A stretch of DNA of 64,000 nt from Arthrobacter beigongshangensis (GCF_016820585.1 NZ_JADHDX010000007.1:1-64000); one strand, 5' to 3'. Shown: positions 16,881-26,013, numbered from the stretch's first letter. Made by a program: numbers and translations. Notes: generated by a model not told the origin, from the letters alone.

Positions 16881-18392
16881 TCAATCCTCTATATTAGTAT
16901 CTGCCATACGTTCAACTAATGTTGCAAGCGTTCGTACCATTACACCAGTTGCACCCTTAGGACCTAAATCATGCGCTGCCGCAGCGTCTGACGTCCCTGC
17001 GATGTCCAAGTGGACCCAAGGGGTTGTTTCGGCAAATTCACCTACAAAGCCTCCACCAAAGATCATATGACCATCACGGCCCGGTGAATTATTCAGGTCG
17101 GCTACATCACTTTTACGAATTCGTTTCTTATCACTTTCCGTTAATGGTAGCCTCCAAACGAATTCACCCGTTTCTAAAGAGGCTTGCATAAATTCTTCAA
17201 AGAACGCTTCATCATTTGTGAGTGCTCCTGTCTTATCGTTACCAAGTGCAACGATAACACCGCCTGTTAGTGTCGCTACATCAATCAGGTAATCAGCTCC
17301 CGCTTGTTTCGCGTACGTCACAGCATCCGCCAACACAAGGCGCCCCTCCGCATCTGTATTGAGTACCTCAATCGTTTTACCACTCAATGACGTTATGACA
17401 TCATCCGGCTTAAATGCATCTCCTGAAACCATATTATCCGTTGAACCAATAACCGCAATAACATTTTTTTGTGGTCGCAATTCACCAATAATCGCCATGG
17501 CACCAAGAACAGCGGCTGCACCACCCATATCGCCCTTCATGCCAACCATTCCCTCGCGAGGTTTCAATGAATAGCCGCCTGTATCATAGGTAACACCTTT
17601 ACCGACTAGGCCGATGACATCTTCCCATTGCTCTGTCGCCGCATACTTTAACACAATAAGCTTCGGCTCCTCAACAGACCCTTTATTTACCGCTAAAATA
17701 GCGCCCATACCGAGCTCTTCCATTTCTTTTTTACCTAATACTTCAATTTCAAAATCATATTTTTCCGCAAGCTCGCGTGCATAGTCAGCCATTTTAGTTG
17801 CTGTTAAAATATTTGGTGGCATGTTAACGAGGTTTCGTGCTTCATTAACTGCATCTGCATACACTTTCCCGACTTCACATGCCGCTTTCAATTCATCCTC
17901 ATCTGATGAAGATAAGATTGTCAGCACTTCAATTGCCACGTCACGATCATTGGAATCAGTACGATAGCCTGCAAACTTATACGTTCCCATGCCAATGCCT
18001 TCCGCAGCTGCAAACGCAACATCCTCGCATGTTAGCTTATCATTCGTGAAAGGTGCTGTCCAAACCGCAACTGAAACTGCCTTCACGCTAGCTAATTCTT
18101 TACCGATTGCTGCAAATGCTTGACGCAGGCGCTCTTCTGTCAAGGTCTTCTGTACACCAAGTCCAATAAAGAAGACGCGCTTGTAGTCACGTTCTTCAAT
18201 GGCTGGCATAGAGACAATTTTATTAAAAGTCGTTTTAATATCCCCGGCTTTAAGCCACTCAGGCAAACGCGTACTAAAAGAGCTAACGAAGCCGTCCCAG
18301 CCAACGATATTTTCCGGGTGTTCTGGAACACCAATAATTAAGACATCCGCCTCTACTTTGTTAAAATCTGGTTCTACAATGATTGTTTTCAT
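16881..18392 (-). CDS. pepA: Leucyl aminopeptidase (M17)
   Basis: This 503-residue cytosolic metalloaminopeptidase removes N-terminal residues from peptides. The C-terminal catalytic domain has [15 protein letters not shown] (about residue 265), the metal-binding MKGDMGG (about 288) and the diagnostic NTDAEGRL (about 347). The N-terminal 170 residues form the macro-like hexamerisation domain. Length is typical. The ATG has GGGAGG 8 nt upstream. It is divergent from yuiD, as in B. subtilis, where this gene is yuiE. Confidence 0.95.
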   Translation of the reverse strand: MKTIIVEPDFNKVEADVLIIGVPEHPENIVGWDGFVSSFSTRLPEWLKAGDIKTTFNKIVSMPAIEERDYKRVFFIGLGVQKTLTEERLRQAFAAIGKELASVKAVSVAVWTAPFTNDKLTCEDVAFAAAEGIGMGTYKFAGYRTDSNDRDVAIEVLTILSSSDEDELKAACEVGKVYADAVNEARNLVNMPPNILTATKMADYARELAEKYDFEIEVLGKKEMEELGMGAILAVNKGSVEEPKLIVLKYAATEQWEDVIGLVGKGVTYDTGGYSLKPREGMVGMKGDMGGAAAVLGAMAIIGELRPQKNVIAVIGSTDNMVSGDAFKPDDVITSLSGKTIEVLNTDAEGRLVLADAVTYAKQAGADYLIDVATLTGGVIVALGNDKTGALTNDEAFFEEFMQASLETGEFVWRLPLTESDKKRIRKSDVADLNNSPGRDGHMIFGGGFVGEFAETTPWVHLDIAGTSDAAAAHDLGPKGATGVMVRTLATLVERMADTNIED

Positions 18393-18594
18393 TTAATTGG
18401 CCTCCCATTTTTTCATACACCCTTTATTATATACTAAGTTTTCACCTACTTGTACGAATTCATTCGGAATCCGTAGTATATTGTTCCTCCAATAAAGGTA
18501 AAGGTTTGTGGTATACTAACTTCAAAAGGCTAGACATCATTAGGATAAGGTTAATGAATCCATTTTATTCTAAATTCAAAAGGAGTGGACCTAA

Positions 18595-19071
18595 ATGGCT
18601 GTATTCCAAAACATTCCGCTCCTCGCGGCATTATTCGGGATTGTCTTTGCACAAATCGTAAAAATCCCAATTTATTTTCTACTTAGCGGCAAGCTCGACT
18701 GGAAACTGATGACATCAACAGGCGGCATGCCCAGCTCTCACTCAGCGGCAGTGACAGCCTTAACGACAGCAATTGCTTACGAAGCAGGACTTGGTTCCCC
18801 CCTCTTTGCAGTTTCTGCTATCTTCGCCGTCATCGTCATGTTCGACGCGACAGGAATTCGCTATCAAGCAGGGCAGCAAGCATTGATTATCAATCAAATG
18901 CGCTTAGATTTCCAAACATTTGTGCAAGAGGCGAAAGGTTGGCAACAAAAAGATGGGCAGCAAAAAATACAAGAACTCAAAACATTGCTTGGACACAAAC
19001 CAAGCGAAGTGTTTGTAGGTGCCGTAACAGGTATCCTCATCTCCATCATTATTTATTCATTTATTGTATGA
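18595..19071 (+). CDS. yuiD: Divergent PAP2 family membrane protein (YuiD)
   Basis: This 158-residue membrane protein of the DUF212 family is distantly related to PAP2 phosphatases. It keeps the GGMPSSHSA segment and DATGIRYQAGQQA, and it has about four helices. Activity has not been established for the family to my knowledge. It sits next to pepA as in B. subtilis and ends at a clear terminator. Confidence 0.92.
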   Translation: MAVFQNIPLLAALFGIVFAQIVKIPIYFLLSGKLDWKLMTSTGGMPSSHSAAVTALTTAIAYEAGLGSPLFAVSAIFAVIVMFDATGIRYQAGQQALIINQMRLDFQTFVQEAKGWQQKDGQQKIQELKTLLGHKPSEVFVGAVTGILISIIIYSFIV

Positions 19072-19072
19072 C

Positions 19073-19113
19073 TAAAAAGCCACTTTCTCTTTATAGGAGG
19101 AAGTGGCTTTTTA
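19073..19113 (+). terminator. Terminator after yuiD
   Basis: AAAAAGCCACTTTC pairs with GGAAGTGGCTTTTT at the end of the gene. Confidence 0.85.
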
Positions 19114-19159
19114 ATGAAAATCGCTTTGCTTTCAATACAAACACATTTGCTGAATGTAG

Positions 19160-19486
19160 TTAAAACATTTGATAACCTTGTTTTCTCAAAATCTTCATGA
19201 CGATTCCTGAAATAATAGCACCTACTAGACCACTTGCTAAGATAATAATATCCGCTGTGTGCAGCGCAATTAGTTTCTCACCAAGAAGCTGAAACGCATG
19301 CTTTGGCTTTGTAAAGTATTCATATACCTTCACTTCATCAATAATCAATACCACGACGATTGGATAAATAATAGCCATTAACCATGTCATGCGAAGAAGC
19401 ATATTTAATAGAAATCCGATACCAAAAAACATCACCATGAAAATTAGTACGGATAAGACGACGTGCGTCAATGAAATGGTTCCCAA
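19160..19486 (-). CDS. yuiB: YuiB-like membrane protein
   Basis: This 108-residue protein has three to four hydrophobic segments (about 8-30, 32-50, 75-100). It resembles B. subtilis YuiB, a conserved membrane protein without a known role, and lies in the same yui-yum neighbourhood. The start is TTG at 19486, with GGAGG 8 nt upstream. Confidence 0.72.
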   Translation of the reverse strand: MGTISLTHVVLSVLIFMVMFFGIGFLLNMLLRMTWLMAIIYPIVVVLIIDEVKVYEYFTKPKHAFQLLGEKLIALHTADIIILASGLVGAIISGIVMKILRKQGYQMF

Positions 19487-19598
19487 AGTAACAACCTCCG
19501 TTTTCCACTCATTATTTTACATGAATGAGAGATGGCTTTCAACCAATCACATCCCGTTAGCTAATTTAGCATATTTTACATAGAAATCAAATTCATAT

Positions 19599-19640
19599 AA
19601 AAAAGCATCTGCCGTCGTTAGAAGGCAGATGCTTTTTATA
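19599..19640. terminator. Terminator after the YumB-like NADH dehydrogenase gene
   Basis: AAAAAGCATCTGCC pairs with GGCAGATGCTTTTT. It lies between the end of the minus-strand gene at 19661 and the start of yuiB, and has T tracts on both strands. Confidence 0.88.
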
Positions 19641-19660
19641 GTTTTTTAATATGAATCAAA

Positions 19661-20875
19661 TTATAGGAAATTGAATTTCCCTTTTTTAATCGTTAAGCCT
19701 ACTCCACCAATGAGGAATAGTGAGCGGTTATCCACCACTTTTTTCATGAATGAAGCCTTCGCCCCTGTCAATTTCTTACCATATACAAGACCGATAGCAT
19801 CGTCTTCACCAAGTGAACAAACGCTACCTTTCAAGTCAGGTACGAACTCAGAAGTCTGGTTACCCTTCATAAGTGCGATGATATTGTTCGCACACATGTC
19901 GCCCTGTTGCATCGCAATTTGCGCTGTTGGTGGGTATGGACGATTCTCTTCTTCGTTAATCATCAATGCACAGTCTCCAATGATGAATACATCATCATGA
20001 CCTGGTGCACGAAGATCTTTGTCAACTTTAACACGCGCACGCATGTTTTCGATGCCAGAAGATTCGATTAGACGGTTACCGCGAACACCTGCAGCCCAAA
20101 TGACTGTACCAGCTTTGATGAATTCAAATTCATCTTCACCTTTTTTAATGTTGACGCCTTCTTCAGTCGCTTCAACAACCGGTGTTCCGATTGAGAATTC
20201 GATCCCTTTAGCTTCCAATTTAGCTACCGCATATTCGACAAGTTCCGGATCAAATCCTGGAAGTACCATAGGAGCTGCTTCTACGCACAGTACGCGTACT
20301 TTGTCAGCCGGCACGTCGAACTCTTTGCAAAGTTCAGGTACACGATTTCCAAGCTCACCTAGCAATTCGATACCTGAGAATCCTGCACCCCCAACAACGA
20401 TTGTTAGACGGCTATCATCTTTCTCCTCTTCAAGAGACCATGTAGCAAATTGGTATTCGATATGCTCACGAATTTGGCGAGCTGCTTTTACATTTGCCAT
20501 TGATAGCGCATACTTGTCAAGTCCAGGAATTCCAAATGTTTCACCTTCGAAACCAAGTGAAATTACAAGATAATCGTATGTATGTGTACCCACACTAGAT
20601 GTTACGACTTTGCCTTCAACATCAATTGCTTGTACATCTGCTTTGATGAATTCAACTTTTTGACTACTAATAACACTTTTGATGTCATAACGAACTTGTT
20701 CTGGAGACAATGTTCCAGCAGCTGCCTCATGCAACCATGTAGACTCATAGTGATAATCATTTTTATTTATGAGGACAACATCTGCCTCGTCTGTCCCAAG
20801 TGATTTTTGCAAATTAACGACTGTTGATAAACCGCCGTACCCTGCACCTAACACCAAAATTGTCGGTCTTTTCAC
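19661..20875 (-). CDS. yumB: Type II NADH:quinone oxidoreductase (YumB-like)
   Basis: This 404-residue FAD enzyme of the NDH-2 class passes electrons from NADH to quinone at the membrane face without pumping protons. The FAD-binding GAGYGG lies at the N-terminus, the NADH-binding GGAGFSGIE near residue 168, and [10 protein letters not shown] near 295 is the second FAD contact. The start is GTG at 20875, giving [18 protein letters not shown] lies 11 nt upstream, which is somewhat long. It pairs functionally with the yutJ-like gene at 23273. A Rex-like site lies in its leader. Confidence 0.9.
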   Translation of the reverse strand: MKRPTILVLGAGYGGLSTVVNLQKSLGTDEADVVLINKNDYHYESTWLHEAAAGTLSPEQVRYDIKSVISSQKVEFIKADVQAIDVEGKVVTSSVGTHTYDYLVISLGFEGETFGIPGLDKYALSMANVKAARQIREHIEYQFATWSLEEEKDDSRLTIVVGGAGFSGIELLGELGNRVPELCKEFDVPADKVRVLCVEAAPMVLPGFDPELVEYAVAKLEAKGIEFSIGTPVVEATEEGVNIKKGEDEFEFIKAGTVIWAAGVRGNRLIESSGIENMRARVKVDKDLRAPGHDDVFIIGDCALMINEEENRPYPPTAQIAMQQGDMCANNIIALMKGNQTSEFVPDLKGSVCSLGEDDAIGLVYGKKLTGAKASFMKKVVDNRSLFLIGGVGLTIKKGKFNFL

Positions 20876-20957
20876 GAAGATCGAAACCACCTTTAAATTA
20901 TTATGTGCCCGGCCCTCGTGAAATCTAATACACCGACGATTTACACAGTCCTGGCCT

Positions 20958-20975
20958 TTGTCAATTTTTCGACAA
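20958..20975 (-). promoter_or_regulatory. Rex-like redox operator upstream of yumB
   Basis: TTGTCGAAAAATTGACAA on the minus strand is an 18-bp near-palindrome. It matches the Rex pattern TTGTGAANNNNTTCACAA at 11 of 14 fixed positions. It lies about 8-25 bp downstream of a predicted start site. Confidence 0.4.
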
Positions 20976-20988
20976 ACCTCTATCTCTT

Positions 20989-21017
20989 ATAGTAGCCCTT
21001 TTGATACGGTATTTCAA
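20989..21017 (-). promoter_or_regulatory. Promoter of yumB
   Basis: TTGAAA (21012-21017) and TACTAT (20989-20994) on the minus strand are spaced 17 bp apart. Confidence 0.5.
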
Positions 21018-21074
21018 TACTATAATTGAAATAGGAAATGTTTAAAAACACAGAATAATACAGTAAATCAAAAT

Positions 21075-21103
21075 AGCCCTTTACGCATAATCGTAAAGGG
21101 CTT
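21075..21103. terminator. Terminator after the HesB/IscA gene
   Basis: AGCCCTTTACG (21075-21085) pairs with CGTAAAGGGCT (21092-21102), with short A and T tracts. Confidence 0.8.
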
Positions 21104-21112
21104 TAAAAGTGA

Positions 21113-21475
21113 TTAGCAGTCAGCCGGAGTTCCAGCTTTGTTCGCTGTTCTAAATGAAGTTCCACACCCACACGAAGCAATCGCATTGGGATTATTTATC
21201 GTAAATCCGCCCCCCATGAGGGACTCTTTGTAATCGACTTGTGTACCATTGAGAATACCTGCATCTTCGCTTGAAACAAGGATTTGCAGACCATGTTGGA
21301 CTAACAGCTGGTCTTCCTCCGACTTTTCAGCCTCGAAGCCCATCCCGTATGTCAATCCGCTGCAGCCTCCGCCATTAACAGCAACACGTAAGAATGAACC
21401 CTCTTCCCCATTATGGCGCATCATTTCCTTTACATGAAATGCCGCTGCCTCGGTAACTTCAACAACTTGTGCCAT
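21113..21475 (-). CDS. yutM: A-type iron-sulfur carrier (HesB/IscA family, YutM)
   Basis: This 120-residue A-type carrier transfers Fe-S clusters to target proteins. The three cluster ligands are Cys38 (GGGCSGL) and Cys102/Cys104 (SCGCGTSF). An additional Cys ends the protein. It stands alone with a clear binding site (GGAAGGTG). It lies close to the Nfu-type gene yutI and to lipA, a client that needs Fe-S clusters, as in B. subtilis. Confidence 0.93.
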   Translation of the reverse strand: MAQVVEVTEAAAFHVKEMMRHNGEEGSFLRVAVNGGGCSGLTYGMGFEAEKSEEDQLLVQHGLQILVSSEDAGILNGTQVDYKESLMGGGFTINNPNAIASCGCGTSFRTANKAGTPADC

Positions 21476-21555
21476 GCGTGTTCACCTTCCCTTTGTTTTC
21501 TATTATCTATCATAGCAAGGAATTTATACTTAACGCAATCATAATTACTCGTCTA

Positions 21556-21714
21556 ATCAATTACGCCTCGGCGTAATTGCGTCCAGATTTTGAATTGTGC
21601 CCACAGGATGTGGGTATGCAGTCATTGCGACAGGACGTCGCGAACTTAGACTGCCCCAATTAACTCCCTTCAAAATCTGTGACATCCGCCGGAGGCTTTA
21701 ACTTGATTCAGCAG
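21556..21714 (+). repeat. Full-length interspersed structured repeat, copy A
   Basis: Left end: the palindrome CAATTACGCC-TC-GGCGTAATTG at 21558-21579, then CGTCCA. A long stem follows, CAGATTTTGAA pairing with TTCAAAATCTG, closed over two inner hairpins (CCCAC-AGGAT-GTGGG and GCGAC-AGGA-CGTCGC). Right end: TGTGACATCCGCCGGAGGCT. The next 18 bases (21697-21714) recur as an inverted copy at 21784-21801. It fills the 372-bp gap between yutM and the DUF2225 gene. Confidence 0.85.
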
Positions 21715-21812
21715 TTGTTTGAACTCCCAAAGATTTGAATGCCTATTTAGATTCATCCCACCATTTATTGAAGTGAGGGACTTCTGCTGAAGCAAGTTAG
21801 GGGTTTTTACGC

Positions 21813-21818
21813 TATAAT
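21813..21818 (+). promoter_or_regulatory. Candidate -10 box of the DUF2225 gene
   Basis: TATAAT lies 30 bp upstream of the start codon. No good -35 is seen at normal spacing. Confidence 0.35.
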
Positions 21819-21847
21819 GAGAGAGATGGTACGAAAGGATGATTCAA

Positions 21848-22522
21848 ATGGAGATCACCCCATATTACGATAAAAAAATAGCATGTCTCAATTGTAAAAA
21901 AAATTTTGTCACAACAAAAGTCCGTTCTAGATTTGTCCGAGTCACATCCCATGAAAGTGATTTTAAACCTGTCTACTCAGATCCTGAAATCAAACCACTT
22001 CTGTATAATGTTGCAGTCTGCCCACATTGCGGCTTCTCATTCACAGATGATTTCGCGCCTTATTTTGCGCCTGGAACAAAGGAAGAGATAGACAAAAAAA
22101 TTACAGCACAATGGAATGGACGCTCATACGGTTCTGAGCGTGATATCGACGAAGCCATTGAAACGTACAAGCTTGCCTACCTCAGCGCCTTATTAAAAAA
22201 GGAAAAAGCACTTTCCATCGCAGGACTTACTTTACGCGTTGCTTGGTTATACCGCGACAAAGATGAGCAGCAAGAAGAACAGCGCTTTATGAAAATTGCT
22301 AGGGATTTATATATTAATTCTTATTCTGAAGGGGATTATTCAGGCACTCAAATGACTGAAACGAGAGTACTTTATATCATTGCGGAGCTTTCTTGGAAAA
22401 TCAGTGATAAGGAAGAGGCGATTCGTCATTTCTCACGAGTGATTGAAGGTCAACGTAATTCGACTGAACCACAAATTATTCAAATGGCCAAGGATCGTTG
22501 GCAGGAAATTCGAGAAGTGTAA
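21848..22522 (+). CDS. DUF2225 family protein with zinc-ribbon-like motifs
   Basis: This 224-residue soluble protein has two CxxC pairs (CLNC near residue 14, CPHC near 58), suggesting a zinc site in the N-terminal domain. The C-terminal part (about 95-215) is helical and resembles TPR repeats. It matches DUF2225, whose role is unknown. The start is the ATG at 21848, with AAAGGA 8 nt upstream; the ATG at 21839 overlaps the binding site. It is inserted among the yut genes and ends at a terminator shared with yutI. Confidence 0.85.
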   Translation: MEITPYYDKKIACLNCKKNFVTTKVRSRFVRVTSHESDFKPVYSDPEIKPLLYNVAVCPHCGFSFTDDFAPYFAPGTKEEIDKKITAQWNGRSYGSERDIDEAIETYKLAYLSALLKKEKALSIAGLTLRVAWLYRDKDEQQEEQRFMKIARDLYINSYSEGDYSGTQMTETRVLYIIAELSWKISDKEEAIRHFSRVIEGQRNSTEPQIIQMAKDRWQEIREV

Positions 22523-22526
22523 TCGA

Positions 22527-22555
22527 AAAAGCAGGCCATAATTTGGCCCGCTTTC
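22527..22555. terminator. Convergent terminator between the DUF2225 gene and yutI
   Basis: AAAGC-GGCC pairs with GGCC-GCTTT around ATAATTT. Confidence 0.7.
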
Positions 22556-22570
22556 GTAGTATTTACTAAA

Positions 22571-22807
22571 TCAGAATACTTGCTCCACTTCGACAACACC
22601 TGGAACTTCTTCAAGAAGAGCACGCTCAATACCTGCTTTTAATGTGATTGTTGAACTTGGGCATGTTCCGCAAGCGCCAAGAAGGCGAAGTTTCACGATG
22701 CCGTCCTCAATATCAACCAATTCACAGTCGCCGCCATCACGTAATAGGAATGGGCGTAATTTATCTAATACTTCTTGTACCGGTTCAGTCAACATTGTAT
22801 CTGTCAT
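22571..22807 (-). CDS. yutI: NifU-domain iron-sulfur scaffold/carrier (YutI)
   Basis: This 78-residue protein is a stand-alone NifU C-terminal domain, the Nfu class that holds and delivers Fe-S clusters. The cluster-binding CxxC is Cys46-Cys49 in GACGTCPSS. Length matches B. subtilis YutI. GGGGAG lies about 10 nt upstream of the ATG. It is divergent from yuzD. Confidence 0.93.
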   Translation of the reverse strand: MTDTMLTEPVQEVLDKLRPFLLRDGGDCELVDIEDGIVKLRLLGACGTCPSSTITLKAGIERALLEEVPGVVEVEQVF

Positions 22808-22892
22808 TGTTTTTTAACTCCCCTTTCATTATACTTATTATAAACTGCAATCTAAAAAAAATCCAATAATGCGCCGAAAGGAGTTTATTCAT

Positions 22893-23225
22893 TTGAAAAA
22901 GGATAAAGTAAGCATCGAAATTTACGGGGCAGAGATCATCTGTGCCAGCTGTGTAAATGCACCTTCCTCCAAAGACACATATGAATGGCTACAAGCTGCT
23001 ATCGACAGAAAGTATCCGAATCAGCCATACGACATTCAGTATATTGATATCGACGCAGAAAATATCGCGGATGCTAAACAAAGCGCACTTGCGGAGCAAG
23101 TACGTAATGATGAATTTTTCTACCCACTGGTCATGATTGAAGACGAAATGATTGGTGAGGGTTATATTCAACTCAAACCGGTCTTTGCGGAACTTGAAAA
23201 ACACGGTTTTGTAGCACAGGCTTAA
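22893..23225 (+). CDS. yuzD: DUF1462 (YuzD-like) thioredoxin-fold protein
   Basis: This 110-residue protein of the YuzD family has a predicted thioredoxin-like fold and the conserved IICASCVNAPSSKDTYEWL segment, whose CxxC could be redox active or bind metal. Function is unknown. The start is TTG at 22893, with AAGGAG 9 nt upstream, giving MKKDKVSIEIYG. It neighbours the Nfu gene as in B. subtilis. Confidence 0.88.
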   Translation: MKKDKVSIEIYGAEIICASCVNAPSSKDTYEWLQAAIDRKYPNQPYDIQYIDIDAENIADAKQSALAEQVRNDEFFYPLVMIEDEMIGEGYIQLKPVFAELEKHGFVAQA

Positions 23226-23236
23226 TAATGAAATAA

Positions 23237-23268
23237 ACCTCTTCATGACTAATCATGAAGAGGTTTTC
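23237..23268. terminator. Convergent terminator between yuzD and yutJ
   Basis: AACCTCTTCATGA pairs perfectly with TCATGAAGAGGTT across CTAA, followed by TTCTTTTTT. Confidence 0.92.
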
Positions 23269-23272
23269 TTTT

Positions 23273-24340
23273 TTACCCATTATGCCATTTGTACATCCAC
23301 AGTACGCCTGATTTTAGCAGCCTTGCAATACGTCCCGTGACAGTTCGATCTGCAAGATAGGCAAAGCCTTGTTTCTTTCCTAATGAACCGAGGAAGCCTT
23401 TTAGCTTTATTTCTGGCATCTTCTCCGGTAATGCTTCGCCACTCCATACTAAGCGCAACACTTTGACGATTTGTTCCGCCTGCTCCTCAGCTACCTGAGC
23501 ACTAGGAGCGTAAGGTAGTGAAGCACAATCCCCTACGACATAAACATCGTTAAACGAAGGCAACTGATGATGCATATTAAGCACTACGCGGCCTGAACTA
23601 TCTTTTTCAGTCTCAATGTTTTGAACGGATGCAACAGGACGAATACCCGCCGTCCACACAACAGCGTCGACTGGAATTGTTTCTTCATGATTATACAGCG
23701 CATTCGGCTCTACTCTTGTAATGTTAGAATTCGACACGACATCTACATTATGATCGTCAAACCACCCTTTGACATAATTACTAAGTCGCTCAGGGAAATC
23801 ACGCAAAATTCGTGGGCTACGATCAAATAATTTAATGTTCAAGTCGGGTCTACTTTCACGCAATTCACTCGCTAGTTCAATGCCACTTAAACCAGCGCCG
23901 ACGATTCCGATTGTAGCACCTGCTCCAAAACCAAGAATTCTCTCATGAGCAATTCTTGACTTGCCGATTGTTTGAATACTATACGTGTATTCAGCAGCTC
24001 CTGGTACATCATGATAGTTGTCCTCACAGCCAAGACCGATGACAAGCTCATCATACTTAATCTGAACGCCATCATCGAGATAGACACATTTTTCATCTGG
24101 CCTGATTTCAATAATTTCACCGCCAACCACTTTCAATCTGTCGTGGATAGGTAATGCAACGCGGACCTCAGAATCTGACACTGTCCCAGCCGCAAGCCCA
24201 TAAAACTCCGTTTTCAAACTGTGGAAAGGGGTCCGATCGACAAGTGTAATTTCAATATCATCTGGAAGATCCTTCGTCAATAAACGTAGCATAATACGCA
24301 TATTACCGTATCCAGCACCAAGTAGTACAAGTTTTCTCAT
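23273..24340 (-). CDS. yutJ: NADH dehydrogenase-like flavoprotein (YutJ)
   Basis: This 355-residue pyridine nucleotide-disulfide oxidoreductase fold protein is related to NDH-2. It has the FAD motif GAGYGN near residue 8, the NAD(P)H motif GAGLSGIE near 155, and VVGDCASLPYAPSAQ near 265. It is shorter than the YumB-like paralogue at 19661 and lacks part of its C-terminal membrane-binding region, so its acceptor may differ. GAAGGAGA lies upstream of the ATG. Position between yuzD and yuzB matches B. subtilis yutJ. Confidence 0.88.
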   Translation of the reverse strand: MRKLVLLGAGYGNMRIMLRLLTKDLPDDIEITLVDRTPFHSLKTEFYGLAAGTVSDSEVRVALPIHDRLKVVGGEIIEIRPDEKCVYLDDGVQIKYDELVIGLGCEDNYHDVPGAAEYTYSIQTIGKSRIAHERILGFGAGATIGIVGAGLSGIELASELRESRPDLNIKLFDRSPRILRDFPERLSNYVKGWFDDHNVDVVSNSNITRVEPNALYNHEETIPVDAVVWTAGIRPVASVQNIETEKDSSGRVVLNMHHQLPSFNDVYVVGDCASLPYAPSAQVAEEQAEQIVKVLRLVWSGEALPEKMPEIKLKGFLGSLGKKQGFAYLADRTVTGRIARLLKSGVLWMYKWHNG

Positions 24341-24514
24341 AACTTTTCTCCTTCATAATACAATAATCCGTTACTTTCTCATTCCGATTATATCAGTTTG
24401 TGACAAGCTTCACAATGAGTCATTGTAAAGTAACTTTCTTTGTTCGAAGTAATACAGAGGAATTGACGTGTGAAGAAAAAAGGAGTAGGATTCCAAGTGA
24501 GTGAGGTGATCGCC

Positions 24515-24751
24515 ATGAATCCAATTGTCGAATTTTGCATAAGTAATCTTGCAAATGGATCACAAGAAACTTTCGAAGCATTGGAAAAAGATCCAAATCT
24601 AGACATTCTTGAATATGGTTGTCTGAGCTATTGTACAAAATGTATGGAAACACTTTACGCAGTTGTCAATGGTGAAATTGTCGAAGCTGACACACCTGAG
24701 GAACTGACCAAACGTATCTATCAATTCATCGAGGACAATCCGCTCTTTTGA
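24515..24751 (+). CDS. yuzB: DUF1450 (YuzB-like) protein
   Basis: This 78-residue protein is nearly the same length and pattern as B. subtilis YuzB. It has conserved cysteines in YGCLSYCTKCME, which recall a thioredoxin-like or metal-binding ferredoxin fold. Function is unknown. The ATG at 24515 (GAGGTGAT upstream) gives the family N-terminus MNPIVEFC; the longer reading frame adds an unsupported extension. Confidence 0.88.
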   Translation: MNPIVEFCISNLANGSQETFEALEKDPNLDILEYGCLSYCTKCMETLYAVVNGEIVEADTPEELTKRIYQFIEDNPLF

Positions 24752-24757
24752 GCATTT

Positions 24758-24792
24758 TGGCTAACCGCCCAGTTAAGGCGGTTAGCTTTTTA
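24758..24792. terminator. Convergent terminator between yuzB and yutF
   Basis: GCTAACCGCC pairs with GGCGGTTAGC around CAGTTAA, followed by TTTTTAA. Confidence 0.9.
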
Positions 24793-24799
24793 ATTTCTT

Positions 24800-25567
24800 T
24801 CAGCTCCATTCCAACAATGTTGGAAATAGATACGTCGGTTGCTGCTCTTTTAACAATACGTCCTCCGTCGATGTTACCCCACCTGCTACATGAAGCGTAT
24901 CAATTCCAAAACGTATTCCAGCTTGGATATCGGTGTCATAGTTATCTCCAACCATAATCATCTCTTCCTTACGATAGCCTTTTTCCTTTTGAATGAAACC
25001 TAACATAGATGATTCTGGTTTTCCAACAAAGACAGGCACTTTCCCAGTTGCACTCTCCATCAGCTTCACAAAAGAACCATTTCCCGGAACAAGGCCTTTC
25101 TCTGTTGGAAAGGCCTGATCACTATTCGTTGCGATGAAATGAGCACCTGCTCGAATAGCAAGACAAGCGGCTGCTAGCTTTGCATACGTAATATCACGGT
25201 CAATTCCCATCACAACCACATCTGGATTGTCCTGTTTGAGCTCAATTCCTTCTTCTACTAACGCTTCCTCAAGCCCTTTTTCGCCAATCATCATGACAGA
25301 CGCATCTGGATAATTCGCCTTGCAATATTTCGCTACCGCAATAGCAGACGTCATAATATGAGCAGCATCTGTTTGGATACCAAATGAAGCGAGTTTTTCT
25401 TGAAGCTGTAAGCGCGTCATAGAAGAATTATTTGTAATAAAATAAGGATTGATACCCCGCGCTTGGGCACTTGCGATGAAAGACACTGCCTCTGGAATCG
25501 GTTCAATCCCTCGGTAAACAGTTCCATCTAAATCAAGACAAATCGCTTTATATTGATCCATCTTCAT
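24800..25567 (-). CDS. yutF: HAD-superfamily NagD-like phosphatase (YutF)
   Basis: This 255-residue HAD hydrolase of the NagD/p-nitrophenyl phosphatase group has DLDGTVYRG (nucleophile Asp, about residue 12), FITNNSS (about 44) and the C-terminal VGKPE...MVGDNYDTDI motif. It would dephosphorylate small phosphorylated metabolites in the cytosol; the substrate is unknown. It overlaps the end of the yutE-like gene by 4 bp and is likely translated with it. Confidence 0.92.
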   Translation of the reverse strand: MKMDQYKAICLDLDGTVYRGIEPIPEAVSFIASAQARGINPYFITNNSSMTRLQLQEKLASFGIQTDAAHIMTSAIAVAKYCKANYPDASVMMIGEKGLEEALVEEGIELKQDNPDVVVMGIDRDITYAKLAAACLAIRAGAHFIATNSDQAFPTEKGLVPGNGSFVKLMESATGKVPVFVGKPESSMLGFIQKEKGYRKEEMIMVGDNYDTDIQAGIRFGIDTLHVAGGVTSTEDVLLKEQQPTYLFPTLLEWS

Positions 25568-26013
25568 TTATCCTCGGGTAAAAATGCGGATACTGGACCT
25601 AGTTCATTTTCAAGGTAATAACGGACTTTGTTTGGAAATTCTTGAAGTTCTTCTAATGTGTCATGGAGTACTTTGTTAATTTCAGTAATATCCACTTCTG
25701 TGAATTCGCGAACAATCATTTTTCTGAGGTCGATTACTTGTTTTAGTGGTGCCGCCATTTCAGGTGTTACGACACGCTCATCTTCCATAATATCAATGAT
25801 ATCCTCATAACTCCCAGGATCACGCATGATGAAACCGTCAATCATCGAATTACCAACGTCAATAATAGATTCAATAACAACTTGTGCGATTCGTTCTAAC
25901 GCCAGTGAATGAACTTCGTCATCTGTCCAATGACTTCCATTTTCATATACCCCAAGCAAATGCTCCATATGCTCGAGTGCTTTATTAATTTGATTTCTAT
26001 CTACAAAGTACAC
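25564..26013 (-). CDS. yutE: DUF86 (HepT-like fold) protein YutE
   Basis: This 149-residue helical protein of the DUF86 family includes the HepT toxins of HepT-MntA systems. The catalytic RxxxxxH motif of HepT is absent: the equivalent stretch reads RKMIVREF. No MntA nucleotidyltransferase is adjacent, so I do not call it a toxin. It matches the stable chromosomal gene yutE of B. subtilis. The start is GTG at 26013, with GGAGG 8 nt upstream. It precedes yutF in an overlapping pair. Confidence 0.87.
   Translation of the reverse strand: MYFVDRNQINKALEHMEHLLGVYENGSHWTDDEVHSLALERIAQVVIESIIDVGNSMIDGFIMRDPGSYEDIIDIMEDERVVTPEMAAPLKQVIDLRKMIVREFTEVDITEINKVLHDTLEELQEFPNKVRYYLENELGPVSAFLPEDK

Noticed and set aside
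25564..26013. DUF86 protein as a HepT toxin of a toxin-antitoxin system
   Set aside because: The catalytic RxxxxxH motif is missing and no MntA-type nucleotidyltransferase gene is adjacent; it matches the housekeeping gene yutE.
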